Below, piece after piece: positions 41,155 through 52,576 of a stretch of DNA of 64,000 nt. Origin of the DNA: Apoda limacodes. Its lineage: Eukaryota; Arthropoda; Insecta; Lepidoptera; Limacodidae. A model generated the notes under the pieces. It saw only the letters and a program-made list of their open reading frames with translations, was not told the DNA's origin and did not search any database. Numbering within the stretch: the first letter of the stretch is position 1; each line of letters starts with the position of its first letter. Location of the stretch: contig OX291542.1 in assembly GCA_946406115.1 (NCBI GenBank), forward strand, positions 3,682,959 to 3,746,958. Direction: 5' to 3'. A program made the translations under genes and the position numbers.

Positions 41155-42680
41155 TTGGTTGGGGTCTCAAAAGAAGGTCATGGCATTATAGATGTAATTT
41201 GCGATGGTTGTTGGAGTAAGCGGTCTTTTAAAAAAAATTATTCTACATTGTCTGGTGCGGCAGCAATTATTGGTAAAAATACGGGTGAAATTTTGTTCTT
41301 AGGAATCAGAAACAAGTACTATCAAGTATGTGCTAAAACAGAAAAAGACAAAGTGGAACCGAAAAACACTTGTGTTTTAAAAATTATCAAGGTTCTTCTA
41401 CAGGAAAGGAAAGTGATATTTTAGTAGAAGGCTTTAAAAAGTCTATTGAACAGCATGGACTCATATATAGACGAATGATTTCAGACGTAGACTCCAGTAC
41501 ATACGCAAAAATTTTGGAGGCGAGGCCTTATCCTAATGTAGCAGTTGAAAAAATTGAGTGTAAGAACCACTTACTAAGGAACTTCTGCAATAAATTGCGA
41601 ACGTTAACTACAGAAGCGAAATATCCATTTCGTCAACGAAAGTTTATAACAAAAAAGGTTATAATATCAATTCGTGTCTGTATAGTAAAAAGTATAAAAA
41701 AACACAAAGTAGATTCAGACGTTGAACTTTTGTTTGAAGATATACTACTAAGCAAACGGCACGCATTTCACGACCACTATAATTGCAAAAATCATTTTTG
41801 CAACAAAGTTGGCACAAATGAAGTACCACCAAAGGACTTTTTTTCAAGTGCACTGTGGCAACGGATAAATTTTCTTATACAAGGAATTGCTGCTAATTCA
41901 AGAGGTTCAATTCACGATGTAGATAGTAATCCTTTGGAGCATTTTCACAGTATTGTAGCAAAGTTTGTTGGCGGTAAACGGATAAATTTTTCGAAAACAA
42001 AATTCATATGCATTAAGATGCCACGCTGCAGCAGTAGCGTTTAATAAAAAAAAACTATATCCCATCTATACGAATCCCTAAACGGTGGCTGTAGCCCATC
42101 TGGTAAGTTAAAAATATTAGAACACTATAGAATCAACAAAAACATAGCAAGAAAACAATTAAAAAAACCGAAACGCCGTTTATTTACTCAAACTGTTTCA
42201 AAAGCTGTAACTGATTATGGTGAAGGGAGTTTGAAACCTAATATGGACAAGGCTACGTTTGAAAAAGTAAAAAATAGTTTTTTAATAAATTTAAACAAAA
42301 CGGACGAAGAACGTGATCTGATTCAAAAGAACACTGTACTCCAAAAGCGCGATACTGAAAAAACTGCGCTTACCCAGCTAGCCTCTCAACTAAATGTGGA
42401 AATACACAAATGTGGATTATTCATTGACAAAAAATAGCCTTTTCTCGGTGCTCCTACGGATGGCTTATGTGACGATGACACCATTGTCGAACTCGAATGC
42501 CTTATAACAGCACATACTATTGGCATTGATGAAGCCATCAAACAAAAAAAAAGTGATGAAATGGAAATAAATAAGTCTCACAATTGGTTTTACCAAGTTC
42601 AATGGCAGTTACACATAGCAGACCGCTTAAAATGCATATTTGCAGTATGTTCAAATGAAAATCAACCCTTAAAGTAGAGT
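41155..42680 (+). pseudogene. Mutator-like transposase domain plus YqaJ-type nuclease domain, broken
   Basis: Segment 41,155-41,424 reads 'VICDGCWSKRSFKKNYSTLS', 'GEILFLGIRNKYYQVCAKTE'; segment 41,370-42,044 continues after a frameshift near 41,388 with 'ILVEGFKKSIEQHGLIYRRM', 'ILEARPYPNVAVEKIECKNH' and 'LLRNFCNKL'. These match my memory of the insect Mutator-like transposase domain. After a stop at 42,042-42,044, 42,231-42,437 and on to about 42,680 reads a C-terminal YqaJ-like nuclease: 'FLGAPTDGLCDDDTIVELEC' and 'YQVQWQLHIADRLKCIFAVC', with a TAG at 42,435-42,437 inside it. The expected ExK Lys is Glu (VELEC). The N-terminal part is missing, cut at the arm boundary. Such genes are domesticated or mobile in insects; this one is dead. 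Confidence 0.75.
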
Positions 42681-42689
42681 TGATACGAA

Positions 42690-43971
42690 AGGATGATAAT
42701 TTTTGGGACAAAAATTTGAAGAAGCAACATGTACATTTCGACTTTATTACATTTTGAGCCTAAATTATTTGAGTTTACAAAATAAGATAAGTAAGAAAAA
42801 AAATTGATGTATGATTTCCTTTGGTCTGTTACAATAGCTGACGAAGGTTTTCTGTTTTCTCATCCTTTTCCAGATTTAGCCTATGTTATATACAATTTAA
42901 GTAAGATTTCTTATTGGAAAGCTTCTTGTGTGACGTAAGTTAATTATTTCGGGTAAAATGCAATCTATATAAAATATATTTGTTTGTTTTGCATATTCGG
43001 TGCCCAGAAAAAAACATTTTTTTAAACTTTTATGCTGTTTTTGGATAAACGAACATCAAATATATAGCTAGCTGATATAGCGGCTAGCTTTTGGGCAAAA
43101 ACATATGGCCCTGTACTTGATAGAACCAATTATGCTTTTTGTTTACTATAAATACACCGCCCTTTTTAGTACCTATAATAATATATTATATTACTGTTTT
43201 GTTTGATTGCTGTGTCATTGTAACCTACATGAAAAGCAGGTATTGGTCATTTTAATCCCACAATTGTATTTTCACCTGCAAGACCATTAGGTTTTGCTCC
43301 CAAAAATGGTGAATTTGGGACAATGAAAAATTCACATGGTTCAATTCTACTTTTTTTTGTTGTTCTTGCAATGGTTAGAGAGCTATTTTTCATTCGTTTA
43401 ACAAACAATCAAACTCACAAATTTTCACATTTATAATATAGGTGACATTTTATTTGCAGACCCGGTATTCAAAAAGTGCAAAAAACCCATAGGAACTCTA
43501 GATTGAGATAGAAAGTTCTTTATATATTTTTAACCCCTCCAAACTATTTTTTTTCTTACGACTTCATTTACATTGAAAAATATTATTTATATTTCATTTC
43601 TTAATGCCCTACCTACATTATCATTAATTTCCTTCACTCAAAAGTTGGTATAAGGCTTAAATTTTTACATATATAATATTGTTTTAATTATTATAAAGAA
43701 CTTAAAGTGAAGGCGGATTAGTGGGGAAAGGGGAAGTGAAATGCTCAAGGCTGTTGACGTGGGGAACGCTCTTAAATTTTTTTGTAAGGAATTTAAGTTT
43801 TTTAACGTTTTGTAGTCATATTTTTTTACTTTTTGCTTTAACTTATAGTTTATGCACTGGATAACAACCACTTCCAACTATTTACTTTTACTAAAACAAT
43901 AACAACTTCCAACTTTTAATGACAAAAAACCAAAAGAAAATGCTTTATACGCTTAAACAATTAGTACAAGT
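42690..43971. other. AT-rich DNA; partial copy of the right-arm insertion
   Basis: No gene is seen. About 43,785-43,971 matches the reverse complement of about 38,985-39,130 (shared 'gtttatgcactgg', 'tttactttttgcttta' patterns), so the element behind the tandem array starts before the array. Confidence 0.5.
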
Positions 43972-44780
43972 GTTGAAACAATGATTAGTTTCAGTTTTTT
44001 TAGCATTAACTACAATGAATAAAAATCAGTCAATAAGGTAATGCACTAGACAAAACCAAGTTTTATAAACACATATTTTTTGCAATGTTTGCGATGCCTG
44101 CAGTTTTGTGTATTTACGCTATCTGGCCTGGCCTGTTGAAACAATGATCAGTTTCAGTTTTTTTTAGCATTAACTACAATGAATAAAATCAGTCAATAAG
44201 GTAATGCACTAGACAAAACCAAGTTTTATAAACACATATTTTTTGCAATGTTTGCGATGCCTGCAGTTTTGTTTATTTACGCTATCTGGCCTGGCCTGTT
44301 GAAACAATGATCAGTTTCAGTTTTTTTTAGCATTAACTACAATGAATAAAATCAGTCAATAAGGTAATGCACTAGACAAAACCAAGTTTTATAAACACAT
44401 ATTTTTTGCAATGTTTGCGATGCCTGCAGTTTTGTTTATTTACGCTATCTGGCCTGGCCTGTTGAAACAATGATCAGTTTCAGTTTTTTTTAGCATTAAC
44501 TACAATGAATAAAATCAGTCAATAAGGTAATGCACTAGACAAAACCAAGTTTTATAAACACATATTTTTTGCAATGTTTGCGATGCCTGCAGTTTTGTGT
44601 ATTTACGCTATCTGGCCTGGCCTGTTGAAACAATGATCAGTTTCAGTTTTTTTTAGCATTAACTACAATGAATAAAATCAGTCAATAAGGTAATGCACTA
44701 GACAAAACCAAGTTTTATAAACACATATTTTTTGCAATGTTTACGATGCCTGCAGTTTTGTGTATTTACGCTATCTGGCC
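43972..44780 (+). repeat. 163-bp tandem array, five units
   Basis: Units start at 'tgttgaaacaatgat' at 43,972, 44,134, 44,297, 44,460 and 44,623: one 162-bp step, then 163. They contain 'gtaatgcactagacaaaacc' and 'tgcgatgcctgcagttttgt' and are almost identical. The first unit is the most diverged and blends into the non-tandem element copy upstream. The array ends near 44,780 with 'ctatctggcctg'. Confidence 0.9.
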
Positions 44781-45006
44781 TGTCGGAACGAGTTGGAATG
44801 ACAGTTCTACACGTGTATTAAACTACTGTTTTTAATACGGTTGTAAGAAGAGATTCGATAAAGTTCCGATAAAACTATTGTATAAAAAATTATGTAGGTG
44901 TATACTAGGAGCAAATAAGCCCCAGGTAATTCTGTGTTTAGTTTATATAAAAAAGTTGCAGCTTGGTTAGCGGGGCGGCGTACGTCGGCTGGATGCAAAA
45001 AATAAA

Positions 45007-45399
45007 TAAAAAAAAACCGGCCAAGTGCTAGTCAGACTCGCTTACGAAGGGTTTTGTACCATTATCCATAAAAACGGCAAAAAAATCACGCTAGATGTAT
45101 GGGAACCACCTTTGAGTATTTGTTTCATTTTAATTTAATTATTTATTTGAAAGTGAATATATAACTAAATATTCTGTAAATATTTCAAGCGACCTGTTGC
45201 CGTTATCAATATCGAGCAAAAATGAGCAAAAAATCACATTTGTTGTATGGGAGCCCCCTTAAATATTTATATATTCTGTTTTTTAGTATTTGTTGTTATA
45301 TCGGCAACAGAAATACATCATCTATGAAAATTTTAACTGTCAGACGGACAGACAGATGGACAGCGAAATCTTAGTAATTTTGGGTACGGAACCTTAAAA
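45007..45399 (-). mobile_element. Near-complete SINE-like lepidopteran repeat
   Basis: On the minus strand it runs from 'ggttccgtacccaaaattac' through 'ctgtccgtctgacag'-like sequence and 'tgtatttctgttgccg' to 'ggtacaaaacccttcgtaag' and the 'cttggccggttttt' tail. Its start (GGTTCCGTACCC) and its late segment (GGTAC.AAACCC) are near inverted repeats. This is the reference copy for the fragments at 4.9, 5.9, 14.2 and 36.0 kb. Confidence 0.75.
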
Positions 45400-46787
45400 A
45401 CGCGGCAACGTAGAACTTTGAATGTTTCATTGAATATAAATTACTTTGCACAGTAATATATCATTTCATATTAACACAAGCACTATGAGTTCTGGATTCA
45501 AAATAGCACACACGCGGTATAAATATAATTCTGCTTCCTTGTAATACAATATCCTGTTGGTGTATTTTTTTATGTGGTTAAGTAAAAAAACATTAGTGCT
45601 TTTCTAATTTTGCTATTTGTAAATTACCGGTAGGTACTTATAATATCTACGTAATATATCATACCCCCCTACTAGAAGTATGGCAATAATAATAACGGTC
45701 ACATTTTATCAAATACTTTCCAAAAATCCAAATACAATACTGATACAAATCGTATTGCAAAAAAAAAAAAATTATTCCCTTGCGGCGGTATGGCGACCAT
45801 TTGGAACCGTCCGAAAAGTATGGCATGGTGATGTTCGTGAATGGCTACTCGACGATGATTAGCTGTGCAAAAATGAGCTTGGTACAAATGGGTGATTTTT
45901 TTTTAAATTAATGTGTTCGCGTCGGTATGGCGGGCTGTAAGTCACACCGGAGAAGTATGGCATTACAGTTCGACATCGCGATTTATCCGACACGACACGA
46001 CATCGACTCACGCCCACGCCATAGGGCCGCCGGTACCAGCGCTATTACCATCATTTTTCTTTTCGTCATTAACCGCCAACCCCCATACTGGTACAAATGA
46101 CCCAGTATTTTCTGTCACTATCTCCCGGTCTACAAGTGAAATCTTCCAAAAAAAAATATTGTATCCATTTCTGACTTGCTTTTTATAATCCGTTAAGAAC
46201 TCGCAATAAGGGTATATTATTGTGTCCCTGTTCCTATATTATTATGGCCCTGTTCCTATATTATTAAGTCCCTGGTCCTATATTTTGATCACTTACTTTT
46301 CTGAAGATATTGATTTACAACATGGGATATACATAAAGTCATCACAGACCAGATACACAGCATCAGAAGCAGCGTTGTGGCGATGGGCTCACCCCCAAAT
46401 GTCACGTAGGTCTAAAGTGGTTGGTCAATTACCGGCTTCCTCATTGCGGAGCTGAGACGATATACATACTCATGCATAAATAGATTAAAAGCAACAAACT
46501 TATAATATTTTGATTATACCTACCTATACCTAAATAAGTTGTTTCTCTAGTTTTCATCATTGTTTAGTATAGCTAATAAAAAAAGTCCCGCTTTGGGGCG
46601 CGTTCGTTTTGGAATGCAGAATCATTATTTTCATTACTTTTATCACCTGTCATGTGTTCGTTTACGATATTTTTGTTATTTTTGTCACTTTTGCCACTGA
46701 AAAATTATACTTAAGATGTCTGGGGGTGCACATACATCATTTTCTTTTGTTTTTTTTATTAGTAATCTTAAAAATGTGTTTTTAAAT
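45400..46787. other. Unassigned DNA with two short repeats
   Basis: Three 21-22-bp units 'ccctgttcctatattatta' lie at about 46,225-46,286. About 46,345-46,480 ('gcatcagaagcagcgttgtg', 'aaagtggttggtcaa', 'gacgatatacatac') is a diverged relative of the outer end of both inverted arms (8,290-8,460; 40,970-41,110). A GC-richer patch (45,780-46,110) gives short reading frames without any domain. No gene is supported. Confidence 0.5.
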
Positions 46788-46789
46788 AA

Positions 46790-46841
<52 letters not shown>

Positions 46842-46842
46842 C
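46788..46842 (+). repeat. (GT)n microsatellite
   Basis: Long GT/TG run with single interruptions. The short frames across it on both strands (Cys/Val and His/Thr repeats) are artefacts. Confidence 0.95.
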
Positions 46843-47029
46843 GTTGTAATTTTTTTTATACAGGTACCGTCATTATAGGTAAAAATCATCTCATTTGATT
46901 TTAGAATTAATAAAATTAATTGGAAATGATTACAGTTCGACACAAATGGCGACAGATTAATATTCATACATAATAAATAATATTTCTTTGTCATCATATC
47001 ATGACAGGGCCATCATATTCATATTCATT

Positions 47030-47412
47030 CTCTTCATCTTTATCTGGTCCCAAACTGAGCAAAGCTTGTACTATGGATACACATAAGTATTTTATTTTGT
47101 ACATATATAATTTTAATTTTTTTCAATTCAATTTAATATGGAGCATATATAATAATTTTAAACTTAGCCTAATAACACATCATACTTATTATAATAATGC
47201 TTATACAAAAAACAAGTTGGTATATATTATATTTATACACATGTAGTATATTAAGCACATGTTATACATAGAAAACACCCAGTCTTAAGACAAACACAAA
47301 TGTTCAATCACATACATGTTTGTCTTGTGCGGAAATCAAACCCAAACCTCTCCAATTAACAGTCGGCTCATTACCACACCTCTCTAATTAGGAGTCGACT
47401 GTAGACAGAGGG
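47030..47412 (-). mobile_element. tRNA-derived SINE
   Basis: It shares 'gtcccaaactgagcaaagct', 'atagaaaacacccagtctta' and 'agacaaacacaaatgtt' with the copy at 62.44-62.66 kb. The right end, 'gtcttgtgcggaaatcaaac' then 'ccaaacctc', is a degraded B box on the minus strand, so transcription would run leftward. The family is common in Lepidoptera. Confidence 0.65.
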
Positions 47413-47559
47413 TAGATAATGAAAGTCATATGTTTTCGCGTTGTCCGGTTTAGCATTTCGATTGCATATCTCTACTTAAATAATAAAACTAAATTCACCT
47501 CCAGAATTTGGTGAACTAGTTTGACAGAAGGAGTGTTGCTAATTTAGGAAAAAAAATTC

Positions 47560-47900
47560 ATGTCACCTACTTTTACCTCATGTTCCAGAGAACACAACTG
47601 TCCCTTTTGCTATAGGTCTCATGAGTGCAATAATAAAACAATTACCACTTTACCGAGAGTGTAGGTTTGATCCCCACACAGGATAAATATTTTTGTAAAA
47701 ACATTTAGTTTGTCTTAAGTCTGGATATTTTAGATGTGTATTGATATAAATATTTATAATATATATATTATAATTTTTGTATCAGTTGCCAAGAATGTAT
47801 ATTATAGTCTTTGTTTAGTTCAGACAAAAGCGCTGTAATAGTCATGCGTCCAATAATGTAAACTTTTTAAGTCTTAGTATACTTTTAGTTAGTTATAACA
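47560..47900 (+). mobile_element. tRNA-derived SINE, opposite orientation
   Basis: 'gagtgtaggtttgatcccca' (B box, about 47,657-47,676) is followed by 'ggataaatatttttgtaaaa', 'gtcttaagtctggatatttt' and AT-rich sequence. It resembles a plus-strand relative of the neighbouring SINE, with an ACAA-type pattern typical of these lepidopteran SINEs. Boundaries are approximate. Confidence 0.5.
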
Positions 47901-50900
47901 GGTGTTTTCAATATATATACCGAATGGTAAGTTTCCTACAGCAAATACAAAGCAACTACAATCAGCAATATCTTATAATGTAGTATCACAGCTGCTGTTA
48001 TTAAACTTTACTGTTGAACCTTCTGATCCTTGTTGTTATTTACATAAAAAAAAAAACATTTGAGTTAAAATGATTATTGAAACATACCTATATTTTCAAT
48101 AAATCTATCTTTAATTTTTGCCTACTTGAATTTAAATATTTGAATTGAATTGACAGAAAATTATTTTGAAGCAACTTAAATAAATCCTTAAAAATACAAG
48201 TTATTACATTTTTCACCTCAACTTTAAAGTCAAACTTTTATGAGCGAAACTCCGAATAATTTCCAAATATATAAGGAGAATTCACTCTAGATCATACATA
48301 TTGTATAAATGTTCCAATATATATCCGATACTGGAAAAGCAGACCTATAATTGGATAAAAGGAGGTAATGCGATGTCCTGATTTATTGACCCGCAGACTG
48401 ATTTATCGACAAGCCGTAACTAATGGGTTAAAATAGGGATTTTAAAAGTTCAAATAGTTAAGTTTTTGGCCTCTTACTTAAAAATTTCATACCTGCTGTG
48501 GTAACATTTAATTGTGGACTTACTCACTTTATATCCTTAGTTTTAGAATATGAACACTGTTATTGTATTTTCCATGCTGGTCTCACAAATAAAAAATAAT
48601 AAGTAAATAATACATTAGCTGAGAAGTTATGATTTATTTTATGAAAGGTTGAAAGCTAACAAATTATAAGTAGCAATGGCTAAAATGTAAAATATTGAAT
48701 CTTAGTATAAAATCATTAAAAGTATTTTACAAAAATAGGTAGAGTAAACTTACAAATCTTAACCATTAACACAATTTGGGCCTAGGCACGATTATTTTGA
48801 ACCAGCATTGCTAGAATAGATCCTTTTAAAATGAACGTTGATTGGACGTTGCTTTATTGTAATACAAGAATACCTTCACACTTCATTTACACTTCAAAGG
48901 TTGTTTCATAACTTTTATTAGGATTAAATACTGTTCAGAAATCAAATGTTTAAAATGGAACGGCTTACGATAAATCAAAAATTATATTTTGTTTATTTTA
49001 TTTTTTGTTATAGCAAACCGGTAATTCAAAACCTAAACTTTGACTCAACTAATGTAAACATAGTAAAATTTATATTTCGTGTTAGATTATTCTGTAAATA
49101 ATAGATTAATGCTACAGATAATTATATTAAACAATTAGTAAATTTATTACAAGATTTTTGTCTTTTCTAGTAATTAGGCTTACCGGAAATCCGTTGAAGA
49201 AACGAAATAATTAAGTTATTTTGTTTAGGAACAATTAATACATTTAATAGTTACTGAATATCTGTTAGATAAAAACCCCAAATATTTATGAACGGTCAAA
49301 ACATCAATTAAAAAGACCATAAGGAGGATCGAAATCAAACATTACCGCGGTTTGTAGGGAAAATGGTAAAGTTGAACAAAAACACTACATTAATGTCAAA
49401 ATATAAATTTAGAATTTTGTAGTAAAATAGAATAACACATCGAGTATTTTTATATTTAGAGATGTAGAAATTTCCTATGATTGAGAATTTTTACCAATAA
49501 CGGAAGGCCGGTAATGTGATGAAAAGTCACAAATCGCGTTAACCGGTATGGTGTGATGTAGGGTGGGCTTTTATCAATAATACTATTCATCGTCATACGT
49601 CCAGCACAGTTCATCATTTAGAAGTTACATCTTGACGAATCGCTAATCGAAAATCGAAATCGAAGCTAGTTTAGGTAAGCGCTGATGTACATCGTAAGGG
49701 GGCGCCCTATAAACCTACCTGCAGGTCGTAAGTCCTGAACACTTTGCTACCTAGTTCCCAGTTTACCAAAAGGAATGGATTTAGCATTCGCATGGTTTTA
49801 CTTTCAAATGTGGAAGTTGCAAAAATTAGGGTTCCTTTACGTAGGGATGACAGGGAAATCATATAACTCTTTAGTGCCTGTGTCCTCTAACTATGATATT
49901 TGAGTATTTGCTTTGTTTGGGTGTTGTTGCACAGATATAAGAAAGGAGAATAGTTTGTGTCGCAACTTTAGAAATGGTGAAGACTCAAAATAAACGTAAC
50001 TTGTGACCGTAGATTTAGCTTAATTCATTTCTTGATTATTTTTATTTTATGCTTATTTTGTATACTATTGTTGAAAAATAGTTAATTGATATTATGTCAA
50101 AGTGAATTTGTTTGTTAGCTTAATATGTTATATAAGTTGCTTTTTAACTTTATTATTTTTTGTGAGGATTATTTTTATTATTTTACTTAATATATAAAAT
50201 AATTAAAACGTAATATTCGCGTAGCAATAATTTGTGGCGTAGGCACTTTTCTATGATGCTTAAAGGAATAACAAGGAGAGCGAGATTCTTATCAGATGAA
50301 CTTAACTTAAAATCTTGTATTTTTAAGACATCCTCTTAATATTATAATTGCGAAAGTTTGTTTGTCTTTTTGTTACTTCATAAGTCACTCATACATAGAC
50401 CGATTCAGATGTAATTTGGAATGGAGATAGTTCGAGCCCTGGGGAAGGACATAGGATGGCAAAAGCTAATAGTGTTTAAAGCTAAGTTCAATTTATTTTA
50501 ATATTGTTTCATTTTACTTACTCATTTACATAAAAAAATATATGAATTTTTATTATATTTTTTTTCTTTCGAACTTTTTGGAATAAAGACCTAATCTGGC
50601 GGTCACGGAAATAGAATTTATAATTTTTTAATACCGTGTTGTTACTTTCCGTGATAAACTTACAAGTATTGCTCACCAAATATTACCGAGAAAATAAACA
50701 ATTTTCTTTAATTATCTTGGTTATTAAAAAAATAGGTTTTTATATTGTATATTATTAATACAAAGCCAACGCCAACGCTTAATATTTTAGTTCTTTTTTG
50801 TTATTTAAGATCATTATATTCTTGCCGTCATGCTGGTTGCACTATGCAAACAATTTCGAGCCAATTTTAACATACTATCCCGGTACAGGTTCAACTTACT

Positions 50901-52206
50901 GCTTATTTCCGTAAAGCAAGAAATGTCAGAATCAACAAAATAGTTAGTTTTAGAAAGAAAAAAAAATATTTATAAAAATCGTTCATGGGAAAGAATGTGT
51001 CAGTGACATGTTGCAAGTCACAGTGCTGGCAATTTTGTCCATTACGAAAAACCCACCTATATCTGTAGTTCTGTAACGAATATTTATTGTAAACATGGAT
51101 CATAACCCTACATTATCCTATATCATGCCTGTGCGTATGTAGTAAGGAAATATTAACGAGCTTGTGGTAAATGATGCAAATTAAGTCGAGATGATTACCT
51201 TATAATTGCATCTGAGAAACAGTGTTATCATCATGATATTAAATTGTCTTTTAATGTTTTGTGAAGACATTCAAATAATTTGATTCCACCACAACATGAA
51301 TTGAAAAAGAGGCCAAGTTTGGAACAGATTTTACGGCTTAAGAGAGTTGAGATCAAAATGTATCCCAAGTTTTATAAAAAACCTTCTAACATATGTGAAG
51401 GCTATGTACAGGTAATTTGTTTTTGTTTACAAGCTTTTTGAAAACTTGGCACTCATTTTATGTATGCGACTAAAACTGCGCTTTTGTTTTTAATTTTTGC
51501 ATCCACCTCCATGCCATAAATCTTAAGCGAGACACCAACTGGTTGAAATTTTTTTCGGACGTTAATAGATACAATTGTAAAAATAGGATTTAAGTTCAAT
51601 ATGAGTGAGGTATCTTGCTAGATACTTAAAATTACAAGAATGGTAAGTTTAAAGGTTTTAAGTTACACGGGCCCCAAAATGGTTCGTGTAAACGTACACA
51701 CGGTCGTTGTCACTTTTTTTACAAACTTAGCTCACGCACTGCCTTGATACAAGACATAAATTCTATTTATCTAATGACAAAACCACAGCAGTATTGGTTC
51801 ACTGCCACAAAACTTATGAGTTTAATTCATCGGTATTGGCAATTATTGAACCGATTTCTGAAAGACGATGACGTCAAAGAAAACACAGAAACCAAATTAT
51901 GGTTGCAGTTTAACTAATAAGTAGCTTCTCTACTAGTCACGTGCTGCACTAGGGCAAGACCCAAACATCATTGCTAAAAACTTTAGAGCACATAGCTTTT
52001 TTTTGCTTTCAAGCTTTATTTAAGGATTGAGGTACAAATAAAGACGACCAAGGATAAATGATAATAATGAAAATAATAATATTTTTAGAGCCAAAGTAAA
52101 ATATGTTTGCAAATTACAAATAGTTAGGTACCTAAATGTAAATTTGTAGATGTAAAGATCTAATGTAAGCTCATAGACAGGTATTGGGTATTTAGGGTCC
52201 TCAAGT
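47901..52206. other. Long AT-rich stretch without recognised features
   Basis: No exon pattern, RNA gene or clear repeat was found in about 4.3 kb. The single reading frame above 60 codons (50,903-51,103, minus) has no recognisable domain. A somewhat GC-richer piece lies at 49,500-49,760. Confidence 0.45.
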
Positions 52207-52400
52207 TAAAATAGCCAAGCTAGTATTTAGGCGCATCCTTACAGAATGAGGAAAATGAAAATTTTATTATGTAGAAAACGAAACTTAAAATTAAAAAAAA
52301 ATTTGCGTTGCGTTGCTTGGACATACGAACGTACTGGATTTTTTATAGTTTCTTGATGGAGTAAAAAATGCTTAAAAAAGAGCAAGATATCAATGACATC
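52207..52400 (+). promoter_or_regulatory. Upstream region of the Gly/Gln-rich gene, duplicated downstream
   Basis: 52,207-52,280 ('aaaatagccaagctagtatt', 'taggcgcatcc') matches 55,910-55,978, and 52,310-52,395 ('gttgcttggacatacgaacg', 'aaaaaagagcaagatatca') matches 57,067-57,165. This identifies it as a unit once duplicated with the gene's 5' flank. Confidence 0.6.
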
Positions 52401-52514
52401 ACCAGTTGTCAACCAAAATACCCATCAAATGATTGATTGAAAGAAGTAATTAACTATAAACAAGATATCCATTAATTAATGGAAATGTAATGTGCTTTCC
52501 AATAATAAACAGAC

Positions 52515-52521
52515 TATAAAA
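52515..52521 (+). promoter_or_regulatory. TATA box of the Gly/Gln/Ser-rich gene
   Basis: TATAAAA 62 bp before the ATG at 52,577, within 'gactataaaataatttgtga'. The convergent copy has 'gactatataataatttgtgg' at its equivalent position, so the core promoter is conserved. Confidence 0.7.
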
Positions 52522-52576
52522 TAATTTGTGACTGCATTACCAAGTCATTCTATTCATAAGTGTCAAGCCATCCAAC

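Noticed and set aside
45680..46188. Short ORFs in the GC-richer patch at 45.7-46.2 kb
   Set aside because: No recognised domain, overlapping frames on both strands, no splice or promoter support.
46716..46997. Cys/Val- and His/Thr-rich ORFs
   Set aside because: They are translations of the (GT)n microsatellite.
50903..51103. 66-aa minus-strand ORF in the featureless stretch
   Set aside because: No domain, isolated, of a length expected by chance in AT-rich DNA.
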